Assembly (NCBI GenBank): GCA_009746045.1
Contig: RPFO01000104.1
Span: 831,076-895,075 of the forward strand
Direction of reading: 5' to 3'
DNA from: Mesostigma viride
Lineage: Eukaryota > Streptophyta > Mesostigmatophyceae > Mesostigmatales > Mesostigmataceae
Length of the DNA stretch: 64,000 nucleotides
Numbering within the stretch: the stretch's first letter is position 1; each line of letters begins with the position of its first letter. Shown here piece by piece: positions 30,257 to 41,142 of the stretch. The position numbers were made by a program, and so were the translations under genes. The notes beneath the pieces are model-generated. The model made no database searches and was not told the origin of the DNA. It saw only the letters and a list, made by a program, of their open reading frames with translations.

Positions 30257-31425
30257 CTAGAAAATCCTAACTACACTACTCAGCAAAAAGCCCCTTCCGC
30301 TTGGGGGGAGGGGGCTTGCCCACAGGGGCTGGCGTATGAGCCTGGACAATCTTCTGCCACCTCTTCTTGTTCTGCATAGCACTCCAAATTCAGGAAGAGA
30401 GAGGGAGTGAATGCGGTGTTCAAACTGAGCTGGGACCACTAGGTCGGCCAGCAACATCTGGATGTAGTTCATGTAGTTCATGGCAGGTTTACCCAGCTTT
30501 CTAGGAATGTCCTTAGGGCCAGGCCAGGTCAGGATGTGCCGCCCTGGTTGGCCAAGCCGCTGGGGGCCGGCCAGACCGAGGGCGGTATCTACCTGACTGG
30601 TGCGAGCAAGATGTCCTACAAATGCTATCCTACGCTGCCTAATCTCATCCGAAATGCGAGGCATACCCTAATACAAAGACTCTAATGACCTATGCGTGGA
30701 AAACCCTACATTCAGGACCTGTCAATCGGAGCATCCTCTAAACCGTGCCGTCTAGCTTGGCGGCCAGTGTGTCCGTGAGTGTCCATGCCACGGTGCCATA
30801 CGTAAGCACCTTGAGGACGAGGACCTTGAAGAGCATGCGCTTGTGGTGCTCGCCCAGCCGGCCCTTCGAGCGCCAGTAGGTGTTGAGCAAACGAAGCCGA
30901 GCCCAGGCCAGGCCGATGTGGATGTCCACGTACATCGTCAGCGGTGTCGGGGAGCATGCTCCTCAACAGTTTGAAGCAATCACGGAACGGGACCTCCGTC
31001 CCGTCTAGCAGCCGCGGCAGTGGCGGGCGACTGGAAGCCGGCCCCAATCACCATCGCCTCAGTTTTGACGCTAATCTTCAACCCCGCCGCCCGCGCCTCC
31101 AAGCTCAGGCAGTCCAGCCAGGTCTGGATGTGCTCGGGGCGCGCGATGAGGGTGGTATATATCATCCGCATAAATTAGGTCGGACAGGCGGTAGCCAGGG
31201 CCACCGCCGCCGTGTTCGCGCTCGGTAACTGAGGATGTCCAAGCAGTACAGCGCGCACATGCCCGGCGCATGACGCGATCCACGACAATAATGAACAGAT
31301 ATGGGGACAGTACACAACCTTGCCGCACCCCGTGGTGAAGGGGAAATGGTGGGGCAGTGTGTCGCGTCTGCGTACCACAATCTCCGGCGCCACCATGGCG
31401 GCTGGTCATGCTCAGCTTTGGTAAA
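30257..31425 (-). pseudogene. LINE ORF2, reverse transcriptase to C-terminus, broken
   Basis: RT motifs are visible at 31396-31175: GVRQGCVLSPYLFIIVVD, then YRLSDLIYADDI with the catalytic Asp pair. Downstream, in other frames, come LKISVKTEAMVIGA, LLDGTEVPFRD, TYGTVAWTLTDT and finally MPRISDEIRQRRIAFVGHLA. At least three frameshifts separate these blocks and the protein is truncated before the fingers domain. It is dead, but it is the best view of the family A palm domain. Confidence 0.85.
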
Positions 31426-31504
31426 ACCCAAATGAGCTGAGCTGACGTGCCTGCCTTAACTGCATATGCCCGGTGGGGTGGGCGAGGACCTGTCCCATGA
31501 TTAA

Positions 31505-32136
31505 CCCTTGGATGGTGTCTAACTCGTTCCTAAAAGTAGTTACCAGTTGCACTTTGCACTATAAAGTCCACAAACCAACCTAATAACAATTTTACTATCC
31601 ATATTGGGACCAAAGCTCACACATATATTGAGTTACTTGGGGGTCATGTTGGTGGTCATGTTGCAATGTCCTATGGGTACATTTTAAGGACCCCCCCCAG
31701 GGGGATCCGCTGGGTGCGAGACATGATACACCTAAAATGCATTTTATGTGGTTTAAACAACTTTATTGGACCTGGCCTTGGAAAGGCAGTTAAATTGGTA
31801 GCCATGCATGGCTTCTGAACACTCACATCACTGGTTGTCCCAGGGACCCAGCTGTACTATCTAAAAATAACTGGAAGATGACAAGCTAAAAATGAGTGGC
31901 AGCTGTGCACCAGGGTACCCCCCTGTACTGTAACCGTTAATTAGTCCCTGCAAACTTGGTCTGAACATAGTGATGTCCGGTATCAGGGTGTACTACACAT
32001 CTAGCTCTAGCAGCAGACCTAAAAATATCACGGAAATATCTACTGGCATTCGCGCCAGCTCGGTTCTAAAACTGGTCACTATTTGTAGTTACGAGTACAA
32101 CTGGTAACTAGAAATAGGTACCAGTACCATCAAGGG
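31505..32136. mobile_element. TTAA-flanked MITE, 632 bp
   Basis: TTAA at 31501-31504 and 32137-32140 bounds inverted ends CCCTTGGATGGT and CCCTTGATGGT. Subterminal regions share GTTACCAGTTG. The termini resemble those of the TTAA elements at 6.7-15.2 kb (CCCYTAAATGGT), so this is probably a diverged member of the same superfamily. No coding. Confidence 0.65.
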
Positions 32137-32140
32137 TTAA

Positions 32141-33348
32141 AGAAAGGAGGGCTCTCAGCCGAGGACAAGGAACTGTCCCTCGTGCCTGATGACCACCTTA
32201 TTGCCTCCCCTGCTGTAGAATACTGCTTTCACAACACACACTTTGCACATGCAGTCTGATGATGAAGCCTCACATGCGGAATTTATTGAGAAAGTTAATA
32301 CAATTACAACACGTTGATAGTCTCAATATCGATGCACTCCATGCTCACGAGCCCGCAGTTAGGCAGCGCTCCATGACATGCTACTGGCCTTGCTCCCAAG
32401 GAAAGGGAGAAACACGAAGGCCACTAACGAGAGACTCGAAGAGACTACACGCTACGTGAGAGTCCTCTTCGACTATGAACCAAACCATTCGTCATGCCAC
32501 ACGCATGACACACGCCACACTTGTCAGTCCAGCCAGGAATGCCCAAACTATCTTGCTGCCTGAACCATGCAAATAGAAACTGCATTCCAGTTGCCGTCCT
32601 GGCTTTCTACCACACATGCCAACAAAAGCAGGAAGGCATCCCGACAAATCTAAATTGCTACCCTGTTGCCGATCTCATCTCCTAGAGGCTCCGGCATTTC
32701 TGTCCCTGGGAATGTCCGGCATTGAGTCACGACCACCAAGGTCGAAGCATAATATCCTTCAAACAATCTGCACGCTCACACCTTGCGTGTGAGTGGCCCA
32801 GCAAACATTGCTTCTAATCTTTCCTTTCTAGAAGAAATCCCTTTGTAGGGCTGCCAGCGATTTCGCATTCATTCCAGCGATCTGGCTCCGCACCGCAAAT
32901 CGTCCTTTTCCATTTTCTGTCCAGTCCTCATAACGTTGACCCGCTATTCTACACCACAAAGACACCTGGCCTGTCAATAGCCTCGGCGCTGTTGAAGTCC
33001 AGCAGTCCAGCTCCAGCTCCAGCTCCAGCTCCAGCTCCAGCTGTCCACTAACTCGCGTATGATCCTCTCGACGCTGCGCACTTGTGCTGCCGTCCGCTCA
33101 AGTACGTCTGTGCTGCGCGCCCAGCCGTGCCTGCATGGCCCGGCGCGCGCGCACGTGCACTTTCGTCCGCTCTTATGCTGTAAGTGCTAGTGTCCCCCCC
33201 CCGGTCACTAGCCTTTGTCGAAAATGCGCAGAAAACAAATTCCTTGCGCACGTCACCGGTCTTGTGCATATAGTGGGCGCCCGGATGACACAGCTCGCGT
33301 CCGTGACAAGTGGTGCCTTCTGCAGTCCGCACTACTGCCTATGAGCCC
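32141..33348. other. intergenic region with hexamer microsatellite
   Basis: No gene is recognised. (AGCTCC)n lies at about 33008-33040. Short open frames here have no features of coding sequence. Confidence 0.4.
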
Positions 33349-34545
33349 TCATACAGCCGACGAATGGCAGCAGTAAACACTGGTGGTACCCGATCCAGAG
33401 CTAGGAATCATGGCCCAAAGAGCCTCCCAGAGGACCATGTCAAAGGCCTTGATATAGTCAACAAAAATGAGGACCAGCGGCAAACCGTCAGGGCAAAGGC
33501 GACGCACCTCCTCCATCAACCGGCGCGCGACAAATACAGCCATGACAGTGTTAAGACCCGACCACGACGGAAACCCATCTGAGACTCACCCAGGTGTGGG
33601 TCCAGCGCGGCGCGGAGCCTGACAGTGCAGCATCATGCGCATGAAGACCTTCAGCACGGCGCTCTGGAGGCAGACACCCCGATAGTTACCGGGGTCAGCA
33701 GCAGAGCCCTTCTTGTACAGCATGGCGCGGATGGCCGTCTGCCACTCAGCAGGCGGAAGCTCATCAGAGAGCAGGATTGACACGGTTGCAGAACGCCAGC
33801 AGAAGCTCCCTCACCGCCGGGACCGTCAGGGGTCTTCAGCAGCTCAGCAGAAAGGTGGTCGACACCGACCGCCGCGTCGAACCGCAGGCAAGCAAGGGCG
33901 CCGTCCAATTCCTCCAAAGTGAAGGGGTGGACGACGTCGTTTGGGTGGCAAGGCAGCCCTCCTTCAAGGCGGGGACTTGGTAATCCGCGGCCGAGGAGGG
34001 GGGCGCAGGCGGCGGGGGGGGTCCGGCGGCAACACCGAGACCGGGGCGGCTGTCTCGGGGTGAAGCGGCGGGGGGGGGGGGCGCGACTCAGCCCCACCTG
34101 TCAAGGAAACATTGTGGGCCAGCCAGCGGTCAAGGCTGTCAGACCGGCGCCGTGCCGTCCCCCATGTGTTCACCGGGGTGCGCTGCCGCCGGCCGCCGAG
34201 CCGGTCGAGGTGGTACAACATGTCCTTGCCCTGGTTGCGAGCTTGGCAGGCCTTGGCATCCGCGATGCACTGGGCCGCCTCTGCGTCCTGAGCATGTGCG
34301 TAGGCCTCCACAAGGGCGGCCTTGACCACCGGGGTTTCAGCAGCGGGTCCCGGTTACGCTTGAGGCGGTGCCGGGCGGCCAAGACCTTTGGGTCCTGGCG
34401 GTAGAGCGGGCCGACCATGATGCCCGGCTTGGGGTCTCCTATCCAACAGGGTCTTAAGCCTCGTGCCCAGCTCACTCCAATGAAAAAGTGTAAGGTGAAA
34501 AGGGGGTAGGCAGTGAAAAAATATACAGGATGAACAAACATGACA
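33349..34545 (-). pseudogene. non-LTR reverse transcriptase fragment of a third LINE type
   Basis: Read on the minus strand: a basic linker (about 34545-34150, AQDAEAAQCIADAKACQARN), then FTLEELDGALACLRFDAAVG (about 33920), then PPAEWQTAIRAMLYKKGSAA and DPGNYRGVCLQ (about 33750-33670), then LVLIFVDYIKAFDMVLWEAL (about 33470-33420). This is the order of the fingers and first palm motif of LINE RTs (KKG, NYR, then the first catalytic Asp in FVDYxKAFD). Several frameshifts break it. The part with YxDD is missing, so unlike most LINE remnants it is truncated at the 3' side. Confidence 0.8.
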
Positions 34546-34559
34546 GTGAGAGTAATAAA

Positions 34560-35797
34560 GAGGAGTTAACCCATGGTCCGCCGATGTGGTCATTTTTTAC
34601 CTCAACACACGTAACGTAACTTTACCGCGTAATTCCGTGACCTGCGACGTAAGTGACGTAACGTAAATATGTCTGGCCGGTCGGGGCAGGTCTACCCAAC
34701 GCCGGTGAATGAAAATGCATAGGTTTGGTAGGTAATTGCGCCATCGCCCAGTAAATACCACCACTTTCTTGCAGGCAGTCACGTGACTTTTGCTAACATT
34801 TTTTACCGTTGCGCGCGCATAGCGAGATATGGCTGTCAGCGCGCCATTTTGTTGCAATTTTGGGTTCCGCGGCTTGAAATGGGTCAGATGATGACCCCTG
34901 AACGGTGATGCATTATTTTGGTACGTCAAGAATGATCAGATTCATGCTGTTGAGGAAATACGCAGTGGCTATTACCTCTGTCTTGGTAGACACTGTCAGA
35001 CGAGACATCCCGTTTGGTATCGCCGGTTTCCTTTGGTTCTTGGGAGTTTCCGTCTGCCTGGGCCTCCCGCGTCTTTACGAAAGTCCGCTGCGCCATTTGC
35101 TGGGAACGTGGACGTGTTAGACGCCATCTTTGCACATATCTTCAACAGGGTAATGATGACGGATGCATGGATAGAGCGGCTATGGCCGCCTCTCCCACTA
35201 GTAGCTGCATACGTGACGTATGATGAGCGTGCCGGCCAGCGGAACCCGGCCAGGTCATGATCGAGGCAGGTACGGCAATGCGTTTGCACGTTGTTTGCAG
35301 GGAAACTCGTATGTCCTTACATGTCGTTTGAAGAGTAGGATAGTGGTTATTGCAACAGCTTTTCATGCCTGCTCTAGGAGGGGTATTAGCCATTATGGTG
35401 CACAACTTGTGGCACTTCTTTGGGGGATAACGTTTAGTGATGGCAAGTTGGCGTCATGTTTGGATTCCAGCAGGATTGTCACTCTATTGTGGTCATTTAT
35501 ATTGCATAATTGTATAGCATGGCATAGTTGGCTGTTTGCGCGCGCGTAAGCCACACATGTACACGCGTGCACTATACATGACAAATGTGGTATCCGGGTG
35601 GTTTGACCAAAGGAAAGCACCATTGGACTATCCAACTAAATTGTCCAATGTTGCTATTGAGGTTTCTGACCCCTCCCTGAGAAAAATGGGGGGGGTGTAC
35701 TTTTTCTTGCACGGAAACGAACGTCTTTTGGCCAACTTTGGCTGGAGCTCTTATCCAAATGCCCATGGTATTATTGCATATTCTGAAAGCCCTTGAA
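34560..35797. other. intergenic region, no gene recognised
   Basis: The sequence is mixed in composition, with repeated GTAACGTAA/GACGTAA motifs near 34605-34665. No coding region, RNA gene or mobile element end is supported. Confidence 0.3.
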
Positions 35798-35812
35798 GTG
35801 TAGATATATATT

Positions 35813-36350
35813 AAAAATATAATTACTTACAGCAGAGTGAAATCACTCAAACCAAAGCAAACGCCCAGCTATAAACCTATGTACAGAGCCATGTCAAAGC
35901 TCTATACTACGATAAGACCAATGGAAACGCCTAACGGGAGGAACCTAATAGCCCTGCTGCACCGCAAAATCAGCCCGCGTACGGCGGAGCATGATGTCAG
36001 CCATGGCCCGAGTCAGCGCCACCGACAAGCGCTGACGCCAATATGACGTCCAGGTCCGCGCCGACCATGGGGCCCGCTGGCCCTCCAGGTCCAGCCGGTC
36101 CTCCCGGAGCCGGCAACACTCCTTGAAGAAGGCGGAGGTCAGGGGCCCCATGGCCCCAAACTCCTCCAGGACAAAGGGCACCACACGATGGTGCCCGACG
36201 TCGCCGTAGGCCAGGAGCTTGGCCCGCTCCGCCCGGTCCGCCGTGTAACCTGCCGTGAGGGAGGCCCCAGCCACGTGGCTAAGAGCCAAGGGCCGCGCCA
36301 CCGAAACGTCAATAAGCAGATGCCGGCCACCCCCCTCAAAGTCCAGCAGT
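35813..36350 (-). mobile_element. R2-like (RLE) LINE 3' fragment, minus strand
   Basis: It is flanked by a perfect 15-bp duplication GTGTAGATATATATT (35798-35812 and 36351-36365). It encodes the end of the same protein as the plus copy at 36369, starting within LLIDVSVARPLALSHV and ending FAVQQGY. The 3' UTR ends GTAATTATATTTTT. It is truncated at the 5' end. Arms of the two copies differ by one 7-bp indel and at least one substitution. Confidence 0.85.
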
Positions 36351-36368
36351 GTGTAGATATATATTCCT

Positions 36369-37044
36369 GTATGAGCGGCACCAGCTATTTGCCCCGCAGC
36401 CTCTTGTTCCGGCCGGGCGGCCTTGTGGTAGCTGTGGGCAGCCGCTGGATCCCACGGGGACTCACTACCTTGCCTGCATGGGGGGCCAACAGAATCAGAA
36501 TTGGTATTTGTATTTGCACACTGTCCTCCTGACGGTGGTGCTCGCCATGATTCGGTCGGTTTTCCCCCACGCGAACATCCGGTCCGAGGATGCGGATGGC
36601 GCTGCCTTCTATTCCCCCAACCACCGGCCTGACATCGTGGTGCTGGACTTTGAGGGGGGTGGCCGGCATCTGCTTATTGACGTTTCGGTGGCGCGGCCCT
36701 TGGCTCTTAGCCACGTGGCTGGGGCCTCCCTCACGGCAGGTTACACGGCGGACCGGGCGGAGCGGGCCAAGCTCCTGGCCTACGGCGACGTCGGGCACCA
36801 TCGTGTGGTGCCCTTTGTCCTGGAGGAGTTTGGGGCCATGGGGCCCCTGACCTCCGCCTTCTTCAAGGAGTGTTGCCGGCTCCGGGAGGACCGGCTGGAC
36901 CTGGAGGGCCAGCGGGCCCCATGGTCGGCGCGGACCTGGACGTCATATTGGCGTCAGCGCTTGTCGGTGGCGCTGACTCGGGCCATGGCGGACATCATGC
37001 TCCGCCGTACGCGGGCTGATTTTGCGGTGCAGCAGGGCTATTAG
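36369..37044 (+). pseudogene. restriction-like endonuclease C-terminal domain of a LINE
   Basis: It encodes a Cys/His cluster (CGSCGQPLDPTGTHYLAC) followed by RPDIVVLDFEGGGRHLLIDV, which matches the K/RPD...D-x-V core of the PD-(D/E)xK endonuclease at the C-terminus of R2-type LINE proteins, where it nicks the target DNA. The remaining ~120 residues to FAVQQGY are helical and Arg-rich. The frame is intact for the visible length, but the RT domain is absent by 5' truncation, so the copy is non-functional alone. Confidence 0.75.
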
Positions 37045-37184
37045 GTTCCTCCCGTTAGGCGTTTCCATTGGTCTTATCGTACTTCGTAGTATAGAGCTTT
37101 GACATGGCTCTGTATATAGGTTTATAGCTGGGCGTTTGCTTTGGTTTGAGTGATTTCACTCTGCTGTAAGTAATTATATTTTTA
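36369..37184 (+). mobile_element. R2-like (RLE) LINE 3' fragment, plus strand
   Basis: It is flanked by a 12-bp duplication ATATATATTCCT (36357-36368 and 37185-37196). It contains the restriction-like endonuclease region and a 3' UTR of about 150 bp identical to that of the minus copy. Both copies therefore entered the same AT-rich site in opposite orientations. Confidence 0.8.
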
Positions 37185-37199
37185 ATATATATTCCTAGT

Positions 37200-37837
37200 G
37201 CCTGGGTTGAGGGTATTTGGAGTTGTGGTCTAGGAGTTATGATTTTTTTCATTTTCAGGGGTCAAAAAACCAAAAAAAGTGCTGGCAGGAGAGAAAAAAG
37301 GAAAGCAAGAAAGAAGTAAAAATTTAAATAATAATAAGAAGAAAGTAATAAAGTAATGATAACAATGAAATGAGAAGAAGAACAAAGTATAATATATGAG
37401 AATACAAAATTGTTGAATTGGCAGTTGTCTCACTTCATAAGAATGACAAGAAGAAAAAGTAAATAAGTAAAAAAAAAAAAGGAAAATGAGGTGGGGATGG
37501 GAACCCCTTGCATCGAACAGAAAAAAAGGGGGGGAGGGGGGGGGGGGAACCACCAAAGCCCCAAAACAAACAAACCGGCTAGTGTGTGAGGTGTGAAAAC
37601 TTACTTGTAGAAGTGACCAAGAGAGAGCAGCCCAAAGACAATGCAGGGTTACCGAAGATGTGTGGATCAGGCAACCCGACCGGTAGAGCTGGGAAGCGAC
37701 GTTGAGAGCTGGGAAGCGACGTTGCGAGTCCGCTGTAGCCTGGAAAATAAAGTTATATACGAACATAGTCTATGTCAACAAGGCAGCCAGTGACTACGTA
37801 TTCTGAGACATAAAGTGTCCGTGCATGTGTGTTTTAG
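37200..37837. other. purine-rich low-complexity region
   Basis: A/G-rich sequence with poly-A and a G run at 37529-37548. The long minus-strand open frame here reads Phe/Leu/Ser-rich low complexity and is an artefact of composition. Confidence 0.5.
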
Positions 37838-37904
37838 CCTGCATTAATTAAATTAAAAATAAATTAATTGACATAGCTCCGTGGGGAACATAATAATGTA
37901 ACAC
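37838..37904 (-). mobile_element. 3' end of an ORF1-type LINE (host of the 37.9-39.4 kb copy)
   Basis: On the minus strand it reads TGTGTTACATTATTATGTTCC, then the CCAC loop, GGAGC and an AT-rich tail. The rest of this element continues beyond the nested copy from 39411 onward in reverse orientation (AGATGCCCCTTCTCAGGGCT and further). Confidence 0.7.
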
Positions 37905-37914
37905 ATAGCCCTGA

Positions 37915-39400
37915 TCCACACCCAGCTTTTCCGCAACGGAGCTGACGGCCGGTATTCCCACCGCGTCTCAGACTCGTCGACCAACCTGGCCGGCTGGTCT
38001 CGCCCCCGCCTTCAGCTCGCAGCTCTCTTTACCCTCACTAAGCGCTCGGCCGAGGACCTTCTGCACCCCGCCCCCATTACCGAATCCACCTTCGTCCACC
38101 ACCTCCACGCCGCCCTCTCACAGCACGTGACGCCCATTGCTGCAGATGTGGCGGCAATTGGCGGCACGCTAGCTGCTGAGCTCCCCACCATCCCCACCGC
38201 CACCGCCGCCCTCCTCGCCTCCACCCCCCCCCCCCCTCCGCCTCCACCGACTCCATCACCGCCCAGCTCCGCGACATCGACCAGCGTCTTAAGGACAACG
38301 CCATCGCTATCGAGGTTCTGCAGAACACCGCAGGTCTCACCGCCCAGGCGGTGAAGGACATTGCCGCCAAGCCAGCCCCGGCTGGCCTGCGGGCCGGCGA
38401 TGCTCCTCCCATCACCACCTGGGCGGACATGCTTCAGCAACACACCACCTCCACCACCTCCGCCGTCGCAGCCCAGCTCCAACGGCAGACGCTTGACCTC
38501 CGCGAGGAGGCCGAGCTCGCCAAGCGCAGCCTCAACGTCATTGTCAAGAACTTCGACATGGAGGAAGGTGAGAATTCCGAGAAGCTTACGCGTGCGTTTG
38601 AGAGAGAAATCCTTGGTCGCATGGGTCTTAATGGTGAGATCGACCTGGTCGCCCACCGCCTTCCCCGCGCGCGAGGTAAGGCAGGGGCGCCCCCGCTCCT
38701 TCTCACCTTTAAGAACCCGGCGGACAAGATTTCTTTTCTCCGACGCCGCAAGCGGCTCGAGAGGACTCTCTTCACCATTGACGACGACCTGACCCTGGCG
38801 CAGCAACAACGGCGACGCCGGGAGCTATGGCCGACCTACCTCCAGCTCCGGCAGACCAAGGCGGGGCAGCCGGTGTACTGGAAGGGGGCGGCCATCTACG
38901 TCGGCCACAAGCCCTGGCAGGCGACCCCCGCGGCCCCCGCGACTCCAGACGCCCCAGCTTAGGGGAATACAGCAGTAGTAGTGTAGAATAGATAGACCGT
39001 GGCCATGTACATGTACGCCTCCTACAGGCATGCACTATACCAGCTGAGCCACAAGCATGTACATGTGTGCCTATGATGTGCCACACCCCAGATGATGCCT
39101 AGTTTTATTTAGTTATGCTGTGCCCATGCAGAGAGCTGCTCTCTGCTGAGATGCCACGCTCTAGTTTTTGTATAGCCATGATGATCTTCCTCCCCCGTGC
39201 CAGGATCCCCCCCTTAGGCGGGTTGAACCTGAGACAGCATGGTGGTGCAGGTGCCCTGGTGCACCTAGAGCAGGGGTAGCTTACATTCCCACCCTTGCAT
39301 GAAGTAGCCTAGAATGTATCAAAAGCCATATGCCCCTTCTCAGGGCTATGTGCTACATTTACTCCCAACGGAGTGATGTTGATAATTAATTAATTAACTA
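37915..39400 (+). mobile_element. ORF1-only LINE, longest copy
   Basis: It is flanked by a perfect 10-bp duplication ATAGCCCTGA (37905-37914 and 39401-39410). It contains most of ORF1, then a 3' UTR with the GCAGAGAG hairpin (39129-39147), the conserved TGTGCTACAT and ACTCCCAACGGAGT, and a TTAA tail. No ORF2 is present between the ORF1 stop (38962) and the 3' end. Confidence 0.9.
37922..38962 (+). CDS. L1-type ORF1 protein (5'-truncated, one frameshift)
   Basis: It encodes an RNA-binding ORF1 of L1 type, which coats element RNA and acts as a chaperone during retrotransposition. The upstream part (to about 38225) has PIAADVAAIGGTLAAEL. A run of about 14 C at 38226-38239 shifts the frame. After it comes a coiled-coil-like stretch (LRDIDQRLKDNAIAIEVLQ), then RRM-like LNVIVKNFD ... 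LTRAFEREILGRM, VAHRLPRARGK and LLLTFKNPADKISFL, then the C-terminal domain LFTIDDDLTLAQQQRRR, ELWPTY and VYWKGAAIYVG. The stop is followed at once by the 3' UTR. It is missing the N-terminus. Near-identical C-terminal pieces occur at 4522-4839 and, reversed, 43200-43400. Confidence 0.8.
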
Positions 39401-39410
39401 ATAGCCCTGA

Positions 39411-39700
39411 GAAGGGGCATCTATGAGTTTTTATACAGTCTGGGCTACAACCTGCAGGTGGAGGATGTAAACTGTCACCTGCTCGGGGTGCACAGTGTGC
39501 ACCTGCACCGCCATGATGGATCATGCATCCCGATCATGCTCGCACGGGGCGACATGGGGAGATGGCCTAGAAGGCCTGCATGACACTCACTCACAGAGAT
39601 ATGGGGTGGAAGATGTATTTGGCTAGGCTATAGCTGGTGCATAGCATCTAATAATACCTGTTCATTATTGTGGTCGAATACGAATTCAGGCGCGCAAGCG
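39411..39700 (-). mobile_element. remainder of the minus-strand ORF1-type LINE 3' UTR
   Basis: In reverse orientation this carries the 3' UTR sequence (GCATGATCCATCATGGCGG, GTGCACCCCGAGCAGG, CAGGTTGTAGCCCAGAC) of the host element into which the 37.9-39.4 kb copy inserted. A relative is visible at 45500-45650. Confidence 0.6.
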
Positions 39701-39739
39701 GTTTGCTCGCATTGTGGGTAGGGAACCAGGGGTGAAGGT

Positions 39740-40535
39740 CGCCACTACCATTTCTGGCATGGCGGTCGAGCGGACACGGAGATTCGGCTAGCGGAAATCA
39801 TCTATGCGGACGACACCACCCTCTTCGAAGACACTGGGCACGTGCAGACGTGGCTTGACTGCCTCGCCATCGAGGCCCGAGCGGTGGGCCTCGAGGTCAG
39901 CAAGAAGACCGAGGCCCTGGCGGTTGGGCTCACTCAGCCATGACCGCCGGACCTCTTTCTCCTCGATGGCTCTCGAGTCCAGTACCGGGACCGCGTCAAG
40001 TTGCTGGCCGGCCAGGCCGGGTAGCCTACTCCCCAGCTGCGCAGAGGATGTGGACCACCGTATCTCCCTCGCCTCAGTCGCCTGGCACGCTTTAATAATA
40101 CGCCAATACAGGGCCCTGTGGCGCCGCAATTAAGCCCCTGGGCAAGGTAGAGAAACAGGACATACTAGCTGCAGCGGCGCCTGCAGCTAGTAGGGCACTT
40201 AGCAGTTAGCTCGCACCAACCAGGTAGACACATCACGTGCCCCCCCCGCAGGACTGCGACCAGCTCAGCCTGGCCGGCACCTCCTCACGTGTTCCGCTGG
40301 GGCCCAGCAATGCTAGACGCCGCAAGGCCCGCACCTTCAAAGAACAGCTACAGTAGAGGACATGGGGGGCCTAGGACTCTCCGTGATATTTGGAACAAGA
40401 ATCATGATGGACAACGGGCCAAGTGGGCCCAGGTCATAGAGGATAATGAAGTACGCCCTCCCGTGGGTAAGCGCCTGTGTTTGCAAACGCGGGAAGCATG
40501 CTAGACAAGACCCCTAGGGTATAGAGGGCACAATA
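39740..40535 (+). pseudogene. family B LINE ORF2, RT palm to C-terminus, broken
   Basis: It starts at EIRLAEIIYADDTTLFEDTG, containing the catalytic YADD, followed by VQTWLDCLAIEARAVGLEVS. Stops and frameshifts follow at 39940, 40022 and later. The C-terminal motifs (RTNQVDT, RRKARTFKEQ, AKWAQVIEDNE, PVGKR) are present in different frames. It ends in a TTAA tail at 40540-40565 shared tail-to-tail with a minus-strand element. Confidence 0.8.
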
Positions 40536-40565
40536 GCTTTTAATTAATTAATTAATTAATTAATT

Positions 40566-40978
40566 ACTAAGGAACATAACTCCGTTGGGATTGAGTATAT
40601 GTAGCACATATCCCAGAGAAGGGGCATGTGGCTTTTAAGACATTCTAAGCTACTTCCTGCAAGGGTGGGAATGTAAACGACACTTGCTCTAGGTGCACGG
40701 CCAGGGCACCTGCACCCCCCAGAGTCTCAAGCTCAACCCAACTAAGGGGAGCCTGTCATGGGGGGGGAAGATCAGCATGGCTATACGAGAGCTAGAGCGT
40801 GGCATCTCAGCAGAGAGCAGCTCTCTGCATGGGCACAGCATAACTAGTTGAAGCTAGGCATCATCTGGAGCCGGTGTGGCAGATCATAGGCACACATGTA
40901 CATGGCTAAATGATGCTCGTGAGTCAGCTGGTATAGTGCCTGTAGGAGGCGTACATGTCACATGGCCCGGAGTTCCGG
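40566..40978 (-). mobile_element. ORF1-type LINE 3' UTR, minus strand
   Basis: A reverse-orientation copy of the 3' UTR of the 37.9 kb element. It has the terminal hairpin near 40575-40590, the GCAGAGAGCTGCTCTCTGC hairpin near 40811-40829 and a 5' truncation near 40978. No coding sequence remains. Confidence 0.75.
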
Positions 40979-41142
40979 CCCGGAGTTCCACATAGCCCGG
41001 AGTTCCGGCCACGAGGTAGCCATGGCTGTCGGAGCTCATAACTTTCACGTTTGAGCACCGAATTAAGCCGTGCATATCACAATCGCTTCGTCTTTCTAAG
41101 ACCCACATGCTGATATAATTTTCCGACGCTATTAAGCAATAT

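Larger units (their letters stand above)
29684..31425 (-). mobile_element. family A LINE, minus strand, 5'-truncated, split by a second LINE
   Basis: Its 3' end (hairpin and TTTAA tail) is at 29684-29735. Upstream, in minus orientation, are the 3' UTR (30194-30256), ORF2 C-terminus (30257-30664 and about 30712-31047) and part of RT (31071-31425). Removing the nested copy 29748-30182 and one duplication makes the 3' UTR contiguous. Confidence 0.85.

Noticed and set aside
36188-36850. Frames antisense to the endonuclease domain
   Set aside because: They mirror the coding strand of the RLE fragments in the inverted repeat and have no independent support.
35813-37184. Twin priming of a single LINE as the cause of the inverted repeat
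   Set aside because: Twin priming inverts a 5' part without duplicating it. Here the same 3' sequence exists in both orientations, each with its own target duplication.
37230-37766. 178-codon hydrophobic minus-strand frame
   Set aside because: Composition artefact of A/G-rich DNA with homopolymer runs; no conserved motif.
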